DNA of 64,000 nucleotides from Veronia nyctiphanis (GTDB lineage Bacteria; Pseudomonadota; Gammaproteobacteria; Enterobacterales; Vibrionaceae): NCBI RefSeq assembly GCF_004116385.1, contig NZ_PEIB01000003.1, positions 124,001 to 188,000 of the forward strand, read 5' to 3'. Shown piece by piece: positions 11,891 to 20,761 of this stretch (position 1 is its first letter; each line of letters starts with the position of its first letter). The notes under the pieces were generated by a model. It saw only the letters and a program-made list of their open reading frames with translations, ran no database searches and was not told where the DNA came from. The position numbers and the translations under genes were made by a program.

Positions 11891-14800
11891 TTACTGTTGA
11901 TCTGATTCTGCAGAGGCTTCTAGCTCGCTTCTTTTCTCTTCAACGACCTTTAGGCACTCGGGTAGTACCCTTTTTAACTCGGTGATCATTTTATCAAGCT
12001 CATTGGACTCTTCGCGACTGGCAAGTTCGATGCGTTTACAAAGTTCAGACAGATAATCCGCACCGACACTGCTGGTGGATGTTTTTAGTTTATGTGCGGC
12101 TTGACGAACCTCCTCAAATTCAAAAGGTATTGAATAGTCCGCAAGTCTTGATAATTCTGGAACGCAGTGTCGATTGAACTCGTTGAGCACAGCAAGGTAA
12201 GTAGATTCATCACCCCAAAATAGTTTCTCAAGGACATTTTCCCGCAACGCAAATTTTGACTGGTTGTTATTGGTGGGAGCCAAGTCGATGAGTGGCTTTT
12301 GATCTACTTGTGTTTCTAATAATGCTGATGTGTCATCCGTTCTCTCTTTCGCTGCCTTTAGCCACTTATCAAGAACACCCTGTATGTCATCCATTTCGAC
12401 CGGTTTACTGATGAAATCGTCCATTCCGGCTGCTTCACACTTCTCAGCTTCACCGACAAGCGCATTAGCAGTCAGTGCGACAATAGGTACCCAACGTTTA
12501 TCCTTTTTTTGAATGTTTCGCAGATGCTTTGTCAGCTGATAACCATCTAACTCAGGCATGTGACAGTCTGTCAAAACGATATCAAACTTCTCCTTCTGAT
12601 AGGCGTCCTCTGCCTCCACACCATTTTCGGTCATGGTCACTTGATAGCCAAGGTAGGTGAGCTGTTTTTCAATAACGATTTGGTTGGTGAGATTATCCTC
12701 AGCAACTAATATACGAGCTCGATTAGTGACTTTGGGCTCGCGTAGTTTCGCTTTGGGTTGGCTATGGAATACTGGGAAATCAGGTGATTTCACGCCAGCA
12801 CAAATCTGCAGTCCCTCAATGAGCCTTGATAGTTTGAGTGGCGATGCATGAATAGAGAATACATCTGTTGCGCCGTACTTATGGACGGGAAGACGAGTAT
12901 CCATCTCCAGATATTTAATGTTGAGATGCTTGTGCTGTTCAAGCTGTTTTTTGGTGAACAGATAATCATCACATAAAACAATATAGTGCTCATCAGCACT
13001 GAACCCTGAGGCGTCTTTTTCCAACTGGTGTATTGGAATGGTAACGGGTAGAAGGTCGAGATAGGGCAGGTATTTATCAACCATGGAGTGAAGAGGGCCT
13101 GAGCCAAGTGTATTGATCAACGAGAAGGTTTTAAGTTTCTCAACTTGCGATTTGAAATCAGGAGCATCCTCTGTCGTTTCGGCACAAGGAAGAGCAAAAT
13201 TAACCACAAATGTCGTCCCAAACCCTTCTTCACTTGAAACCGATATGTTGCCGTTTAACATGTTGATGATATTACGTGAAATTGCCAGTCCCAACCCTGA
13301 GCCGCCAAAGCGCCGGGTTGTAGAGTACTCGGCCTGAGTGAACGGCTGGAATATTGCAGCAAGCTTCTCCTGACTTATGCCGATACCGTTATCGCGTACT
13401 TCAATTTTTATTTCAGTGTGTTCGCTGGCATGCTCAGTATCGACGGCGAAAACCCAGACTTGAACGATACCGGTATGGCCTTTTCTGCTAGAGAACTTAA
13501 TGCCATTTCCGATTAAATTAAAGAGTATCTGTTTGATACGAATGGGATCCCCGATTAAGGATGAGGATAACTTCGGGTCGACAAAAAGTGAGAGTTTGAC
13601 GTTTTTGCTCATTGCTTCAGCTGCGAAGTTGTCCATGACTTGTTCAGCAATATTTCGAATAGCAAACGGCACTTGATCGAGACTCATCTTTCCTGCCTCG
13701 ATCCTCGAGAAATCGAGTATGTCGTTGATGATACCGAGAAGTGTCAACGCCGATTCTCTCACGGTATTTGCAAGGCCCAATTGAGTGGCATCAAGATTAG
13801 AACGTCGAAGGATATCTATCATACCAATCACGCCATTCATCGGTGTTCTTATTTCGTGGCTCATTGCGGCAAGGAACTGTGCTTTAGCAAGTGAAGCGGA
13901 CTCGGCTCGCTCTTTTTGATAAACCAATTGTTCACGAGCCTGATTGCGGGAAATGATATGGTCGCGGAACAAGCTCAGCGCATAAGAAATTTGTCCCACC
14001 TCATCGCGTCGGTTTCTGAACATTATTGGGACTTCAGTATTCCCTTGCGAGAGTTGAAACATGGTGTCAGCCAATTTTGCGATAGGCCGGGTAACATTTC
14101 GATACACCGATAAGGTAATCAAGACACTGGCCAGAGCAATAATCGCGAATAATGCCATGAAAGAGGTCTGGTTGGTTTGAAGCACGCTTTGTTGCTTGTT
14201 GATAGTGTCAAAGGCATCGATATTTCCGTTTTCAGCAAAAGATGTCAGATTCTCTATTAGCTCTTTGTAAATGGTATCTGTGAGCTCAGCGACAGCGCGA
14301 GACGCCTCTACCTTTTTAGAAGGGTCATAATCATTGAAAATTGATATTGCGCTGTCATAAAGTGCCTTATGACGCATTTGCAACTGTTCAAGGAGATCGC
14401 TTTGACCGAAAGCGCCTTGATATAAACCAAGGTATTGGAAAAACTCGACGTTGTTTGAATTAACAAACTCAAGTCCGCCGGGAATGCCATTGATGTGCGA
14501 TTTGACCGCGGTCAGCATCGATCTTGACTTAATCAGCATTTCCTCAAGATAAAGCTTGGCTCTCTCGTCTGAGCTCTCAGTCACACTTAGCGATGACATC
14601 ATTTCGTTAACGAGATTAAGCAAATCATTATATTGCTCTGACTGGAGTGTTTCGTATTTTTTGCGAATCCGAACCTCATCTTGCGGGTTGAAAGGCAAGA
14701 TAACTGTGCTGTCTGCTTGTCTTGTGTAGGAAACAAATAAGGTCTGTAAGACCCTGATAGTCTCATTGTTTTTTCCGTAATATTCCTCAAGGTCTTCGAA

Positions 14801-15109
14801 AGCTTGTACTATTTTTGCCTTTTTTTCATTGAACATTGCCTGTGTATTACTTTGGCCAGTTGAATATCTGTACAAGGCAATATTCATTTCGGCGCTATAA
14901 CGAAGCATCGAGGAGGAGAGCAGGGAAGTCAGTACCTGACGTTGAAGCTTCTTGCCAGAATCATCATTGGCATTTTTAAGCATCACATAACTTGATGCTG
15001 AGATAATGGTGACCAGTAAGGTCATGATCGCCATTGCAAGAGCAACTTTTGCCACAATCCCTTTTAGGTAAGGTTTGCCTGTGTAGCGCTCAAAATGTTT
15101 ACCGCTCAT
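11891..15109 (-). CDS. Hybrid sensor histidine kinase (HAMP-HisKA-HATPase-REC-Hpt)
   Basis: 1072 residues from ATG 15109, preceded by TAAGGAAT. Order: cytoplasmic N-terminus, membrane helix (about 20-45), long helical periplasmic sensor (about 50-325), second helix (about 325-350), HAMP (P-I-A-K-L-A-D), then HisKA with phosphorylatable His418 (S-H-E-I-R-T-P-M-N-G). The HATPase domain shows the N box (F-N-L-I-G-N-G-I-K-F), D-N-G-I-G-I and G-G-S-G-L-G-L. A degenerate receiver-like stretch follows, then a full receiver (acceptor Asp848 in L-T-D-C-H-M-P-E-L-D-G; Lys in S-K-P) and an Hpt domain (His1006 in A-A-H-K-L-K-T-S). The layout resembles TorS/ArcB-type phosphorelays. No response regulator with an output domain is present in the window, so partner and signal are unknown. 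Confidence 0.9.
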   Translation of the reverse strand: MSGKHFERYTGKPYLKGIVAKVALAMAIMTLLVTIISASSYVMLKNANDDSGKKLQRQVLTSLLSSSMLRYSAEMNIALYRYSTGQSNTQAMFNEKKAKIVQAFEDLEEYYGKNNETIRVLQTLFVSYTRQADSTVILPFNPQDEVRIRKKYETLQSEQYNDLLNLVNEMMSSLSVTESSDERAKLYLEEMLIKSRSMLTAVKSHINGIPGGLEFVNSNNVEFFQYLGLYQGAFGQSDLLEQLQMRHKALYDSAISIFNDYDPSKKVEASRAVAELTDTIYKELIENLTSFAENGNIDAFDTINKQQSVLQTNQTSFMALFAIIALASVLITLSVYRNVTRPIAKLADTMFQLSQGNTEVPIMFRNRRDEVGQISYALSLFRDHIISRNQAREQLVYQKERAESASLAKAQFLAAMSHEIRTPMNGVIGMIDILRRSNLDATQLGLANTVRESALTLLGIINDILDFSRIEAGKMSLDQVPFAIRNIAEQVMDNFAAEAMSKNVKLSLFVDPKLSSSLIGDPIRIKQILFNLIGNGIKFSSRKGHTGIVQVWVFAVDTEHASEHTEIKIEVRDNGIGISQEKLAAIFQPFTQAEYSTTRRFGGSGLGLAISRNIINMLNGNISVSSEEGFGTTFVVNFALPCAETTEDAPDFKSQVEKLKTFSLINTLGSGPLHSMVDKYLPYLDLLPVTIPIHQLEKDASGFSADEHYIVLCDDYLFTKKQLEQHKHLNIKYLEMDTRLPVHKYGATDVFSIHASPLKLSRLIEGLQICAGVKSPDFPVFHSQPKAKLREPKVTNRARILVAEDNLTNQIVIEKQLTYLGYQVTMTENGVEAEDAYQKEKFDIVLTDCHMPELDGYQLTKHLRNIQKKDKRWVPIVALTANALVGEAEKCEAAGMDDFISKPVEMDDIQGVLDKWLKAAKERTDDTSALLETQVDQKPLIDLAPTNNNQSKFALRENVLEKLFWGDESTYLAVLNEFNRHCVPELSRLADYSIPFEFEEVRQAAHKLKTSTSSVGADYLSELCKRIELASREESNELDKMITELKRVLPECLKVVEEKRSELEASAESDQQ

Positions 15110-15244
15110 TCGATTCCTTAAGTAAAGCAAGGTTTTATGACCCTGAGGCTGCTGGCTGGGTTTATATTTCTAATATCAGCGACTAACCTTTATGAGTAAT
15201 GATTTTTTGTCTGTGAAGCAGAAAACCAGAGTCATTGTATTGTC

Positions 15245-15270
15245 ATAGGATGTATGTCTAAACATCCTAT
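15245..15270. promoter_or_regulatory. 9-bp inverted repeat between divergent genes
   Basis: ATAGGATGT at 15245-15253 and ACATCCTAT at 15262-15270, separated by 8 bases. It sits between the hybrid kinase and the DUF3802-like gene, which are transcribed away from each other. This is the geometry of a dimeric regulator's operator; the regulator is unknown. Confidence 0.4.
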
Positions 15271-15413
15271 TCGACCAAGTACAATTAATGTAGTTACTGA
15301 TGAAAAAGACTCAGTGTATCGGGGCAAAAATAGTGAACTAATACTCCAATTTGCATCATTTTTTGTTGTCTTTGAGACATTGTATACTTTTCATCTCATC
15401 TGGGAGCCCAAGC

Positions 15414-15758
15414 ATGGTCGTTGATACTGATGGTTACAACGCGTTAGTTGATTACTTCATAGAAAACATGGACAAGTTCAAAGATGCTGACGACCCCATA
15501 GAAGGCGAGACGGTTGATGAGTTTATCCACGAGTTACTGGTCGATCAATTGATGGCGATCTGCGATCAAAATAAAAACATGAAAGCAGAAATTCGCTTTA
15601 TGGTGATGAGAGAGGCGGATGTGATTATTTCTGACCTTGAACAGGCGCTATGCGAAGTATGGGTAAAAACACCTACCAAGAGTCAGAAGGATTTCCTCGA
15701 GGAGTTCATTAGCCTCATTAAAAACATGTTTGACGCTGCATTGTCTGATTTCCGCTAA
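15414..15758 (+). CDS. Small acidic helical protein, probably DUF3802 family
   Basis: 114 residues from ATG 15414, with GGGAG about 7 bases upstream; an earlier in-frame TTG at 15351 would add an unsupported hydrophobic leader. The protein is acidic and predicted all helical, with no membrane segment or cysteine-based motif (one Cys near residue 61 and another near 89). The opening M-V-V-D-T-D-G-Y and the length fit my memory of the Vibrio family DUF3802, for which no function is known. The next gene, tapT, starts 75 bases downstream on the same strand. Confidence 0.5.
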   Translation: MVVDTDGYNALVDYFIENMDKFKDADDPIEGETVDEFIHELLVDQLMAICDQNKNMKAEIRFMVMREADVIISDLEQALCEVWVKTPTKSQKDFLEEFISLIKNMFDAALSDFR

Positions 15759-15833
15759 CGACCATCCGGGCTCTTTGATATTAATGCCGATCTCTCTACA
15801 ATGCGCGTTTGTTGTTTTCAGGCGCGCTCTTTT

Positions 15834-16571
15834 ATGCAAATACATTCGATTCATAAACTCTATCAACAGCGCCTTGCACGCTCAACTCGACCATTTCGTG
15901 CCCGAGGTGCGAACGTAAAGCGTTGTGGCTATTGCATGGTTGCTGAGCATCTTTGTATCTGTCAGCACAAAGTCACGCTCAAAACCGATTGTGCGTTCAT
16001 GCTGGTTATGTATGACGACGAAATTTTAAAACCGAGTAATACAGGTAGGTTGATTGCTGATACTGTAGAAGATACGGTGTGTTTCATATGGTCGAGAACC
16101 AAGCCTGATAGGGATATGTTGCGGATGCTTAGTGATTCTAAATGGCAACCCTATGTGGTATTTCCCGCACAATACGCAATGCCAGAGAGAGTGGTGGAGG
16201 CGCCAACCAACGATGGAAATAAGCGACCTTTGTTCATTGTCATAGATGGTACATGGCAAGAAGCGAAGAAGATCTTTCGAAAAAGCCAATGGTTGACACA
16301 GTTTCCTGTCCTCAGTATTCAAACAGACGCAGCTTCTCGGTATAAAGTTCGCTCAGCGAACGGTGAAAATCAGTTAGCAACAGCAGAAGTTGCAGCCAAA
16401 GTTCTGGATCTTGCTGGCGAAAAACAAGCAAGCATATGCCTTGATGCATGGTTTGATGTATTCAAAGAACACTATCTTGCGGGCAAGCGTCAAAAGCAAC
16501 TTCCAGAGTGCAGTGCGTTGGATACGTTTAAAAAATTGTCAGCAAGCGGCTTCGCACCAGATTGCGATTAG
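15834..16571 (+). CDS. tapT: tRNA-uridine aminocarboxypropyltransferase (DTW domain)
   Basis: 245 residues. Member of the DTW family, which transfers the 3-amino-3-carboxypropyl group of S-adenosylmethionine to uridine 47 of tRNAs (acp3U). Visible: A-R-S-T-R-P-F-R-A-R-G, a cysteine cluster C-G-Y-C ... C-I-C at about 32-45, K-P-S-N-T-G-R-L-I-A-D-T near 68, and the DTW-type motif I-D-G-T-W-Q-E-A-K-K near 135. It aligns along its length with E. coli YfiP/TapT. ATG 15834 was preferred to ATG 15801 because it gives the same N-terminal length as E. coli TapT. It is followed 136 bases later by nagK. Confidence 0.85.
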   Translation: MQIHSIHKLYQQRLARSTRPFRARGANVKRCGYCMVAEHLCICQHKVTLKTDCAFMLVMYDDEILKPSNTGRLIADTVEDTVCFIWSRTKPDRDMLRMLSDSKWQPYVVFPAQYAMPERVVEAPTNDGNKRPLFIVIDGTWQEAKKIFRKSQWLTQFPVLSIQTDAASRYKVRSANGENQLATAEVAAKVLDLAGEKQASICLDAWFDVFKEHYLAGKRQKQLPECSALDTFKKLSASGFAPDCD

Positions 16572-16707
16572 GTTCGAGTTTCCTCAGTAAACTCCAACTG
16601 TTCTGGGACAAATCCCCCGTTCTGCTAGACATTGATGGCAAAAACTGGTTTTTTGAGCCTAAAGGCGAGCTCAGACAAAGATTGATTAAATTAAGGCGGA
16701 GAAACGG

Positions 16708-17612
16708 ATGTATTACGGCTTCGATGTGGGCGGCACCAAAATTGAGTTCGGTGCTTTCAACCAAAAATTAGAACGAGTTGCAACTGAGCGAGTACCAACG
16801 CCGAAAACCGATTATGAAGAACTGATTTCAACGTTGGCAGAGTTGGTGGAAAAGCACGATAAAACGTTTGAATGTGAGGGCTTGGTTGGCTTGGGTATTC
16901 CAGGCTTTGAAAATTCAACTGATGGGACAGTTTTGACTGTCAACATTCCAGCGGCATCCGGCAATACGTTACGTAAAGATCTCGAATCGCGCTTAGGGCG
17001 AAAAGTCGCGCTAAATAACGATGCAAATTGCTTTGCTCTGTCAGAAGCGTGGGATGAAGAATTAAAAGACGAAAAAAGTGTGTTGGGGCTTATTCTTGGC
17101 ACTGGCGTTGGTGGCGGTTTTATTCTTGATGGCAAAGTAATCTCTGGCAAAAACAATGTTGCTGGCGAAATTGGTCATATGAGAATGCCGCTTGATGCAT
17201 GGTTGTACATGGGAGAAAAAGCGCCGTTATTTGACTGTGGATGCGGTAACAAAGGTTGTGCAGACAATTACTTGTCGGGCAGAGGCTTCGAGCAGCTTTA
17301 TCATCATTCTACGAAGAAAAAAAATCAGCCGTAGAAATTATCTCAAGCTTCAAAGAAGGTGAGGACAAGGCAACCGAATTTGTCGATATGTTCCTCGAAA
17401 TATTAGCTATCTATCTTGCTGGCCCGTTGACGGCCTTTGACCCTGATGTGGTTGTTATTGGTGGCGGTTTGTCGAACTTCGATACTATTTATGATGAATT
17501 GCCTACGCGTTTGGAGAAACATATTTTGTCCCTCTCATCGGTACCTAAAATTGTTAAAGCGAAACACGGGGATGCTGGTGGTGTGCGCGGTGCGGCTTTC
17601 TTGAATATCTAG
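16708..17612 (+). pseudogene. nagK: N-acetyl-D-glucosamine kinase, frameshifted
   Basis: With one base restored the protein is 301 residues, close to E. coli NagK (303). It phosphorylates recycled GlcNAc to GlcNAc-6-phosphate. Motifs: D-V-G-G-T-K phosphate loop at residues 6-11, N-N-D-A-N near 105, G-T-G-V-G-G-G near 130, the zinc-binding cluster C-G-C-G-N-K-G-C near 177-184 and V-I-G-G-G-L-S-N. The frame breaks after L-Y-H-H: the T-run at 17307-17308 lacks one T, and F-Y-E-E-K continues in the next frame. No other lesion is visible, so an error of base calling is likely. The terminator shared with fabH lies about 60 bases downstream. Confidence 0.9.
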
Positions 17613-17673
17613 TGTTTGAAGGGGAGGAGGTTTAATGTTTGTTGACGGTCAAATACTCCTCTCTAAAAAGTAC

Positions 17674-17707
17674 AAAAAAGGCAGGGTTTGACACCCTGCC
17701 TTTTTTT
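17674..17707. terminator. Bidirectional terminator between nagK and fabH2
   Basis: A hairpin with A6 on one side, the stem GGCAGGGT / ACCCTGCC, and T7 on the other. It serves both convergent genes. Confidence 0.9.
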
Positions 17708-17729
17708 CATTTTCGAGTCAATAAAATGT

Positions 17730-18827
17730 TTATTGGTTCTGTTGTTCTGCTCTTGCTTTACTTGCACGGATAGCTTTATCAAGAAGACCCAAAGCGTTTT
17801 GCTCCGGCTCCGGCAATGCTGCATCTGACTCACTGATAGGTTGTACCCTGTTACCCCATTTAACAACGGAAGCGCCCCAGGTAAGACCGGCACCAAACGC
17901 TGCCATCAGGATATTAGCGCCAGGCTTTACCTTGCCTTGCTCAAGCGCTTCGCACAATGCAATAGGAACGGTTGCTGCCGATGTGTTCCCGTATTTTTCA
18001 ATGTTGACAAATGCTTTCTCGAGCGGAATTCCTGAGTGCTCACACAAGGCTTCAATGATGCGCTTGTTGGCCTGATGAGGGATAACGATATCTATATCAT
18101 CCGCGGTAAAACTCAGATGCGAAAGTACATTGGTGGCTGCTGCCCCCATACCTCTGACGGCACGACGAAATATTTCGCGGCCAACAAAATGGAAATCGAA
18201 GTAGCCATTGTCAGGGTCATACCTGTCCATAGATGTACCGAAGTCCGGCACAGACAGCACGTCTCTTCCTTCGGAATCACAGCCCAAGCGAGCATGAATG
18301 AGGCCAGATTCCTGCTCAGTTTTGCTCAGAACGACAGCACCAGCGCCATCACCGAAAAGAACGGCAATATCTCTACGACTCCAATCGACATACCAGGTAA
18401 TACGCTCTGCACCAATGATGATGGCGTGACGGTAGCAGCCAGCTTGTATCATACGGGTTGCAGTTTCCAACCCGTAGAGAAAACCAGTACATGCAGCATT
18501 CATATCAAATGCAGCGGCATTTTTGGCTCCAAGATCCCGTTGAACTTTTGAAGCAATGTTTGGTATCAGAGAGTCCGGAGAGCAGGTCATGACGATAATC
18601 AAATCAACCTCGTCAGCGGTGATTCCTGCACAAGAGATGGCATGCTTTGCAGCAACCGTTGCCATGTCAGACGTATTAACATGGCTGATTCTTCTTTCTT
18701 TTATACCGGTACGAGACGAGATCCATTCGTCAGATGTATCGATGAATGTGCTTAGGTCTTCATTAGTAAGCTTGGCTTGAGGGAGGCATTTTCCCCAGCC
18801 TGTAATTTCTGCAAAATACATGAACAT
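17730..18827 (-). CDS. fabH: Beta-ketoacyl-ACP synthase III (stand-alone FabH2)
   Basis: 365 residues. KAS III starts fatty acid synthesis by condensing acetyl-CoA with malonyl-ACP. The catalytic triad is complete: Cys113 (N-A-A-C-T-G-F), His251 (H-Q-A-N) and Asn281 (Y-G-N-T-S-A-A), with the G-F-G-A-G-L-T-W-G-like end motif (A-F-G-A-G-L-T-W-G). About 40 residues follow the usual KAS III end, a charged Ala/Glu/Gln-rich tail seen in the longer Vibrio FabH2 type. It is not within a fab operon, so it is probably the second, paralogous FabH; the main one would lie with plsX-fabD. Starter-unit preference cannot be read from sequence. ATG at 18821 is an alternative start. Confidence 0.85.
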   Translation of the reverse strand: MFMYFAEITGWGKCLPQAKLTNEDLSTFIDTSDEWISSRTGIKERRISHVNTSDMATVAAKHAISCAGITADEVDLIIVMTCSPDSLIPNIASKVQRDLGAKNAAAFDMNAACTGFLYGLETATRMIQAGCYRHAIIIGAERITWYVDWSRRDIAVLFGDGAGAVVLSKTEQESGLIHARLGCDSEGRDVLSVPDFGTSMDRYDPDNGYFDFHFVGREIFRRAVRGMGAAATNVLSHLSFTADDIDIVIPHQANKRIIEALCEHSGIPLEKAFVNIEKYGNTSAATVPIALCEALEQGKVKPGANILMAAFGAGLTWGASVVKWGNRVQPISESDAALPEPEQNALGLLDKAIRASKARAEQQNQ

Positions 18828-19125
18828 CTCTTAGGTTTCGATAGTATTGCAATTTAACCAACATTTATGGAATTTAACAACAATGAGAGCCACATAAAAA
18901 GCGGTGAAAACAGAAAAAAAACCTGTAAAGACCGTAAGACATAGCCGGTAATTGCTCCCTTATAAAGATGTATAAAAAGAATTAGATAAATGTAAGGTTT
19001 TGGAATATTTTTATGTCTAAAATACTGATAAATCTTAATATTATATATGTTTGAAACATGGTTTTTCTTGGAGGGAGGATGTTTCAAGCACTACCGAGAG
19101 GACAGTAAATGTGCAGAGTCTTTCT

Positions 19126-19782
19126 TTATCTTCTCATTATATGCCTGAATGATGGACTCTTTGGTCCCAAAAACTTAGGTTCTACATCAAAGACATAGAT
19201 ATCAAGGATAGCTTTAGCTCGAGCAAGTGTTTCTCTGATGCGTACCGATAGACCTGCCTTACCATCAGGGCCTGGGACGGCCATGCAAATTGCATCGATG
19301 TTGTAGGTTTGTGCAATAAATAAAGCGCGTTCGCAATGAAAGCGTTGAGTGATAATGGTGAATTGGTCGACATCAAACACTTTCTTGGCCCTGATGACAG
19401 AATCTAACGTTCGAAAGCCGGCATAATCGAGGTAGATATTGCTTTCAGGGATTTGTGCTTTGAGCAGATCTCTTTTCATTGTCCATGGTTCATTGTAAGA
19501 CCGGTGAGCATTGTCACCGCTCAATAAAAAGAGATCGACCTTCTTTTTTTGAAAAAGCTCTTTTGCTGCATTTATACGATAGGTGTAGAAGGGGTTGAGT
19601 TGACGACCAATATATTTACTGGTTCCCAGCACTAATCCGATGCTACGTTTGGGAATATTGGAGACATCACTATATATTTTGTGTTTGGTCTGATTGCCAA
19701 TCCAAAAGTCTATAAACGCAACTGTACTAACGAGAGCCGTCAATGAAGCTAGAACAACGATTAAAATACGCTTTGTGGTCAT
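19126..19782 (-). CDS. sanA: SanA-like envelope protein (DUF218)
   Basis: 218 residues, one N-terminal membrane anchor (about 6-26) and a periplasmic DUF218 domain. It matches E. coli SanA through the length: L-G-T-S-K-Y near residue 53, L-L-S-G-D-N near 85, L-D-Y-A-G-F-R-T-L-D-S-V near 118, Q-R-F-H-C-E-R-A-L-F-I-A near 145 and E-P-K-F-L-G-P near the end. SanA affects envelope permeability and vancomycin sensitivity at high temperature; its reaction is unknown. Transcribed alone, in the same direction as fabH2, about 300 bases upstream of it, so probably separate. Confidence 0.88.
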   Translation of the reverse strand: MTTKRILIVVLASLTALVSTVAFIDFWIGNQTKHKIYSDVSNIPKRSIGLVLGTSKYIGRQLNPFYTYRINAAKELFQKKKVDLFLLSGDNAHRSYNEPWTMKRDLLKAQIPESNIYLDYAGFRTLDSVIRAKKVFDVDQFTIITQRFHCERALFIAQTYNIDAICMAVPGPDGKAGLSVRIRETLARAKAILDIYVFDVEPKFLGPKSPSFRHIMRR

Positions 19783-20193
19783 AAACCTTTCAGAACATAC
19801 AGCAGGTTAGCCAAGTATTTAGGCAGATTACCCGATCGTAAGTTAAATCACAAAGACTGAAAGCGGCAAATGGGACAATGAAAAATAGCGGGTTACTTTT
19901 TCATCTCTATCTAAGTCACTACAATTCAATATAAATCAACATGCTGATCAATGAATTTTATATCTCTGAAACTAACTCCCTTACATCTCAACATTAAAAA
20001 AACTGAGCCATGAAACGTTGAAAGAAACACTGTTTTAAATTTGTGGGCCAAATCTAGCTTCCAGTAGTTTAATTTTAAAAACACCGTTCGATTAATGTAA
20101 GCTCATTTGCAACTCAGTAAGTAAAAAACAGATTAATGGAAATAGAGTCCTAGTAAATACTCGGCTCTCACCACAACTATCAGAGGTGGAAAA
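19783..20193. other. Non-coding region between divergent sanA and yiaA
   Basis: 411 AT-rich bases. No gene, repeat or clear operator was seen. It must contain the two divergent promoters. Confidence 0.4.
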
Positions 20194-20688
20194 ATGGAAA
20201 AGTCAGTAAACAAACCAACGAGTGCATTTATGGCGGCATCATGGGCATCACTCATCTTAGGTGTCAGTGCATACGCTCTAGGCCTATGGAATTCAGAAAT
20301 GATGCTTAATGAAAAAGGCTACTATCTCATTACTCTATTGTTTGGCCTTTTTTCTGCTATATCATTACAAAAGACCGTTCGAGATAAGATGGAAGGCATT
20401 GAAGTGACCAGCTTATACTTCAATATGTGCTGGTTCGCTGTGGTTGCATCACTTTCGTTCCTCAGTATTGGCCTTTGGAATGCTGAACTTCTGTTGAGTG
20501 AGAAGGGGTTTTATGGCATGTCCTATGTTCTTAGCCTCTTTGCATCCATTGCGGTACAAAAAAATGTTCGGGACATCGCAGGGGACAGTGAAAACCTTGA
20601 AAAGACGGACTCGGTGAAAAAACGCTTTTTCGATAGGAAGTCATTAAACGCAGATGATACAGATGTAAACAGCTCAAACAGAGACTAG
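20194..20688 (+). CDS. yiaA: YiaA-like inner-membrane protein (two YiaAB domains)
   Basis: 164 residues with four membrane helices in two repeats. Each repeat has G-L-W-N-[SA]-E-[ML] followed by [LN]-x-E-K-G-[YF]-Y and ends in Q-K-[TN]-V-R-D, at about residues 29-62 and 97-127. This is the tandem YiaAB arrangement of E. coli YiaA. The last 35 residues are polar and cytoplasmic. Function unknown. GAGGTGGAAAA precedes the start. Confidence 0.85.
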   Translation: MEKSVNKPTSAFMAASWASLILGVSAYALGLWNSEMMLNEKGYYLITLLFGLFSAISLQKTVRDKMEGIEVTSLYFNMCWFAVVASLSFLSIGLWNAELLLSEKGFYGMSYVLSLFASIAVQKNVRDIAGDSENLEKTDSVKKRFFDRKSLNADDTDVNSSNRD

Positions 20689-20708
20689 GCTGTGAGAAAA
20701 CGCCAAAC

Positions 20709-20742
20709 AAAAAGAAGCCGCTTTACAGCGGCTTCTTTTTTT
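20709..20742. terminator. Bidirectional terminator between yiaA and maeA
   Basis: AAAAAGAAGCCGCT-TTAC-AGCGGCTTCTTTTTTT: a long perfect stem with A- and T-runs on each side, shared by the convergent genes. Confidence 0.92.
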
Positions 20743-20761
20743 CGTTTCTATGGAGGGAGGC

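Noticed and set aside
15351-15413. Upstream TTG extension of the DUF3802-like protein, suggesting a signal peptide
   Set aside because: ATG 15414 has a ribosome site; the extension has none and would not form a clean cleavage site.
16562-16771. 69-codon frame from TTG between tapT and nagK
   Set aside because: The first half looks protein-like, but it starts inside the tapT end without a ribosome site and runs into nagK in the wrong frame.
18036-18551. 171-codon frame on the plus strand
   Set aside because: Antisense to fabH2, which has all catalytic motifs; no start signal.
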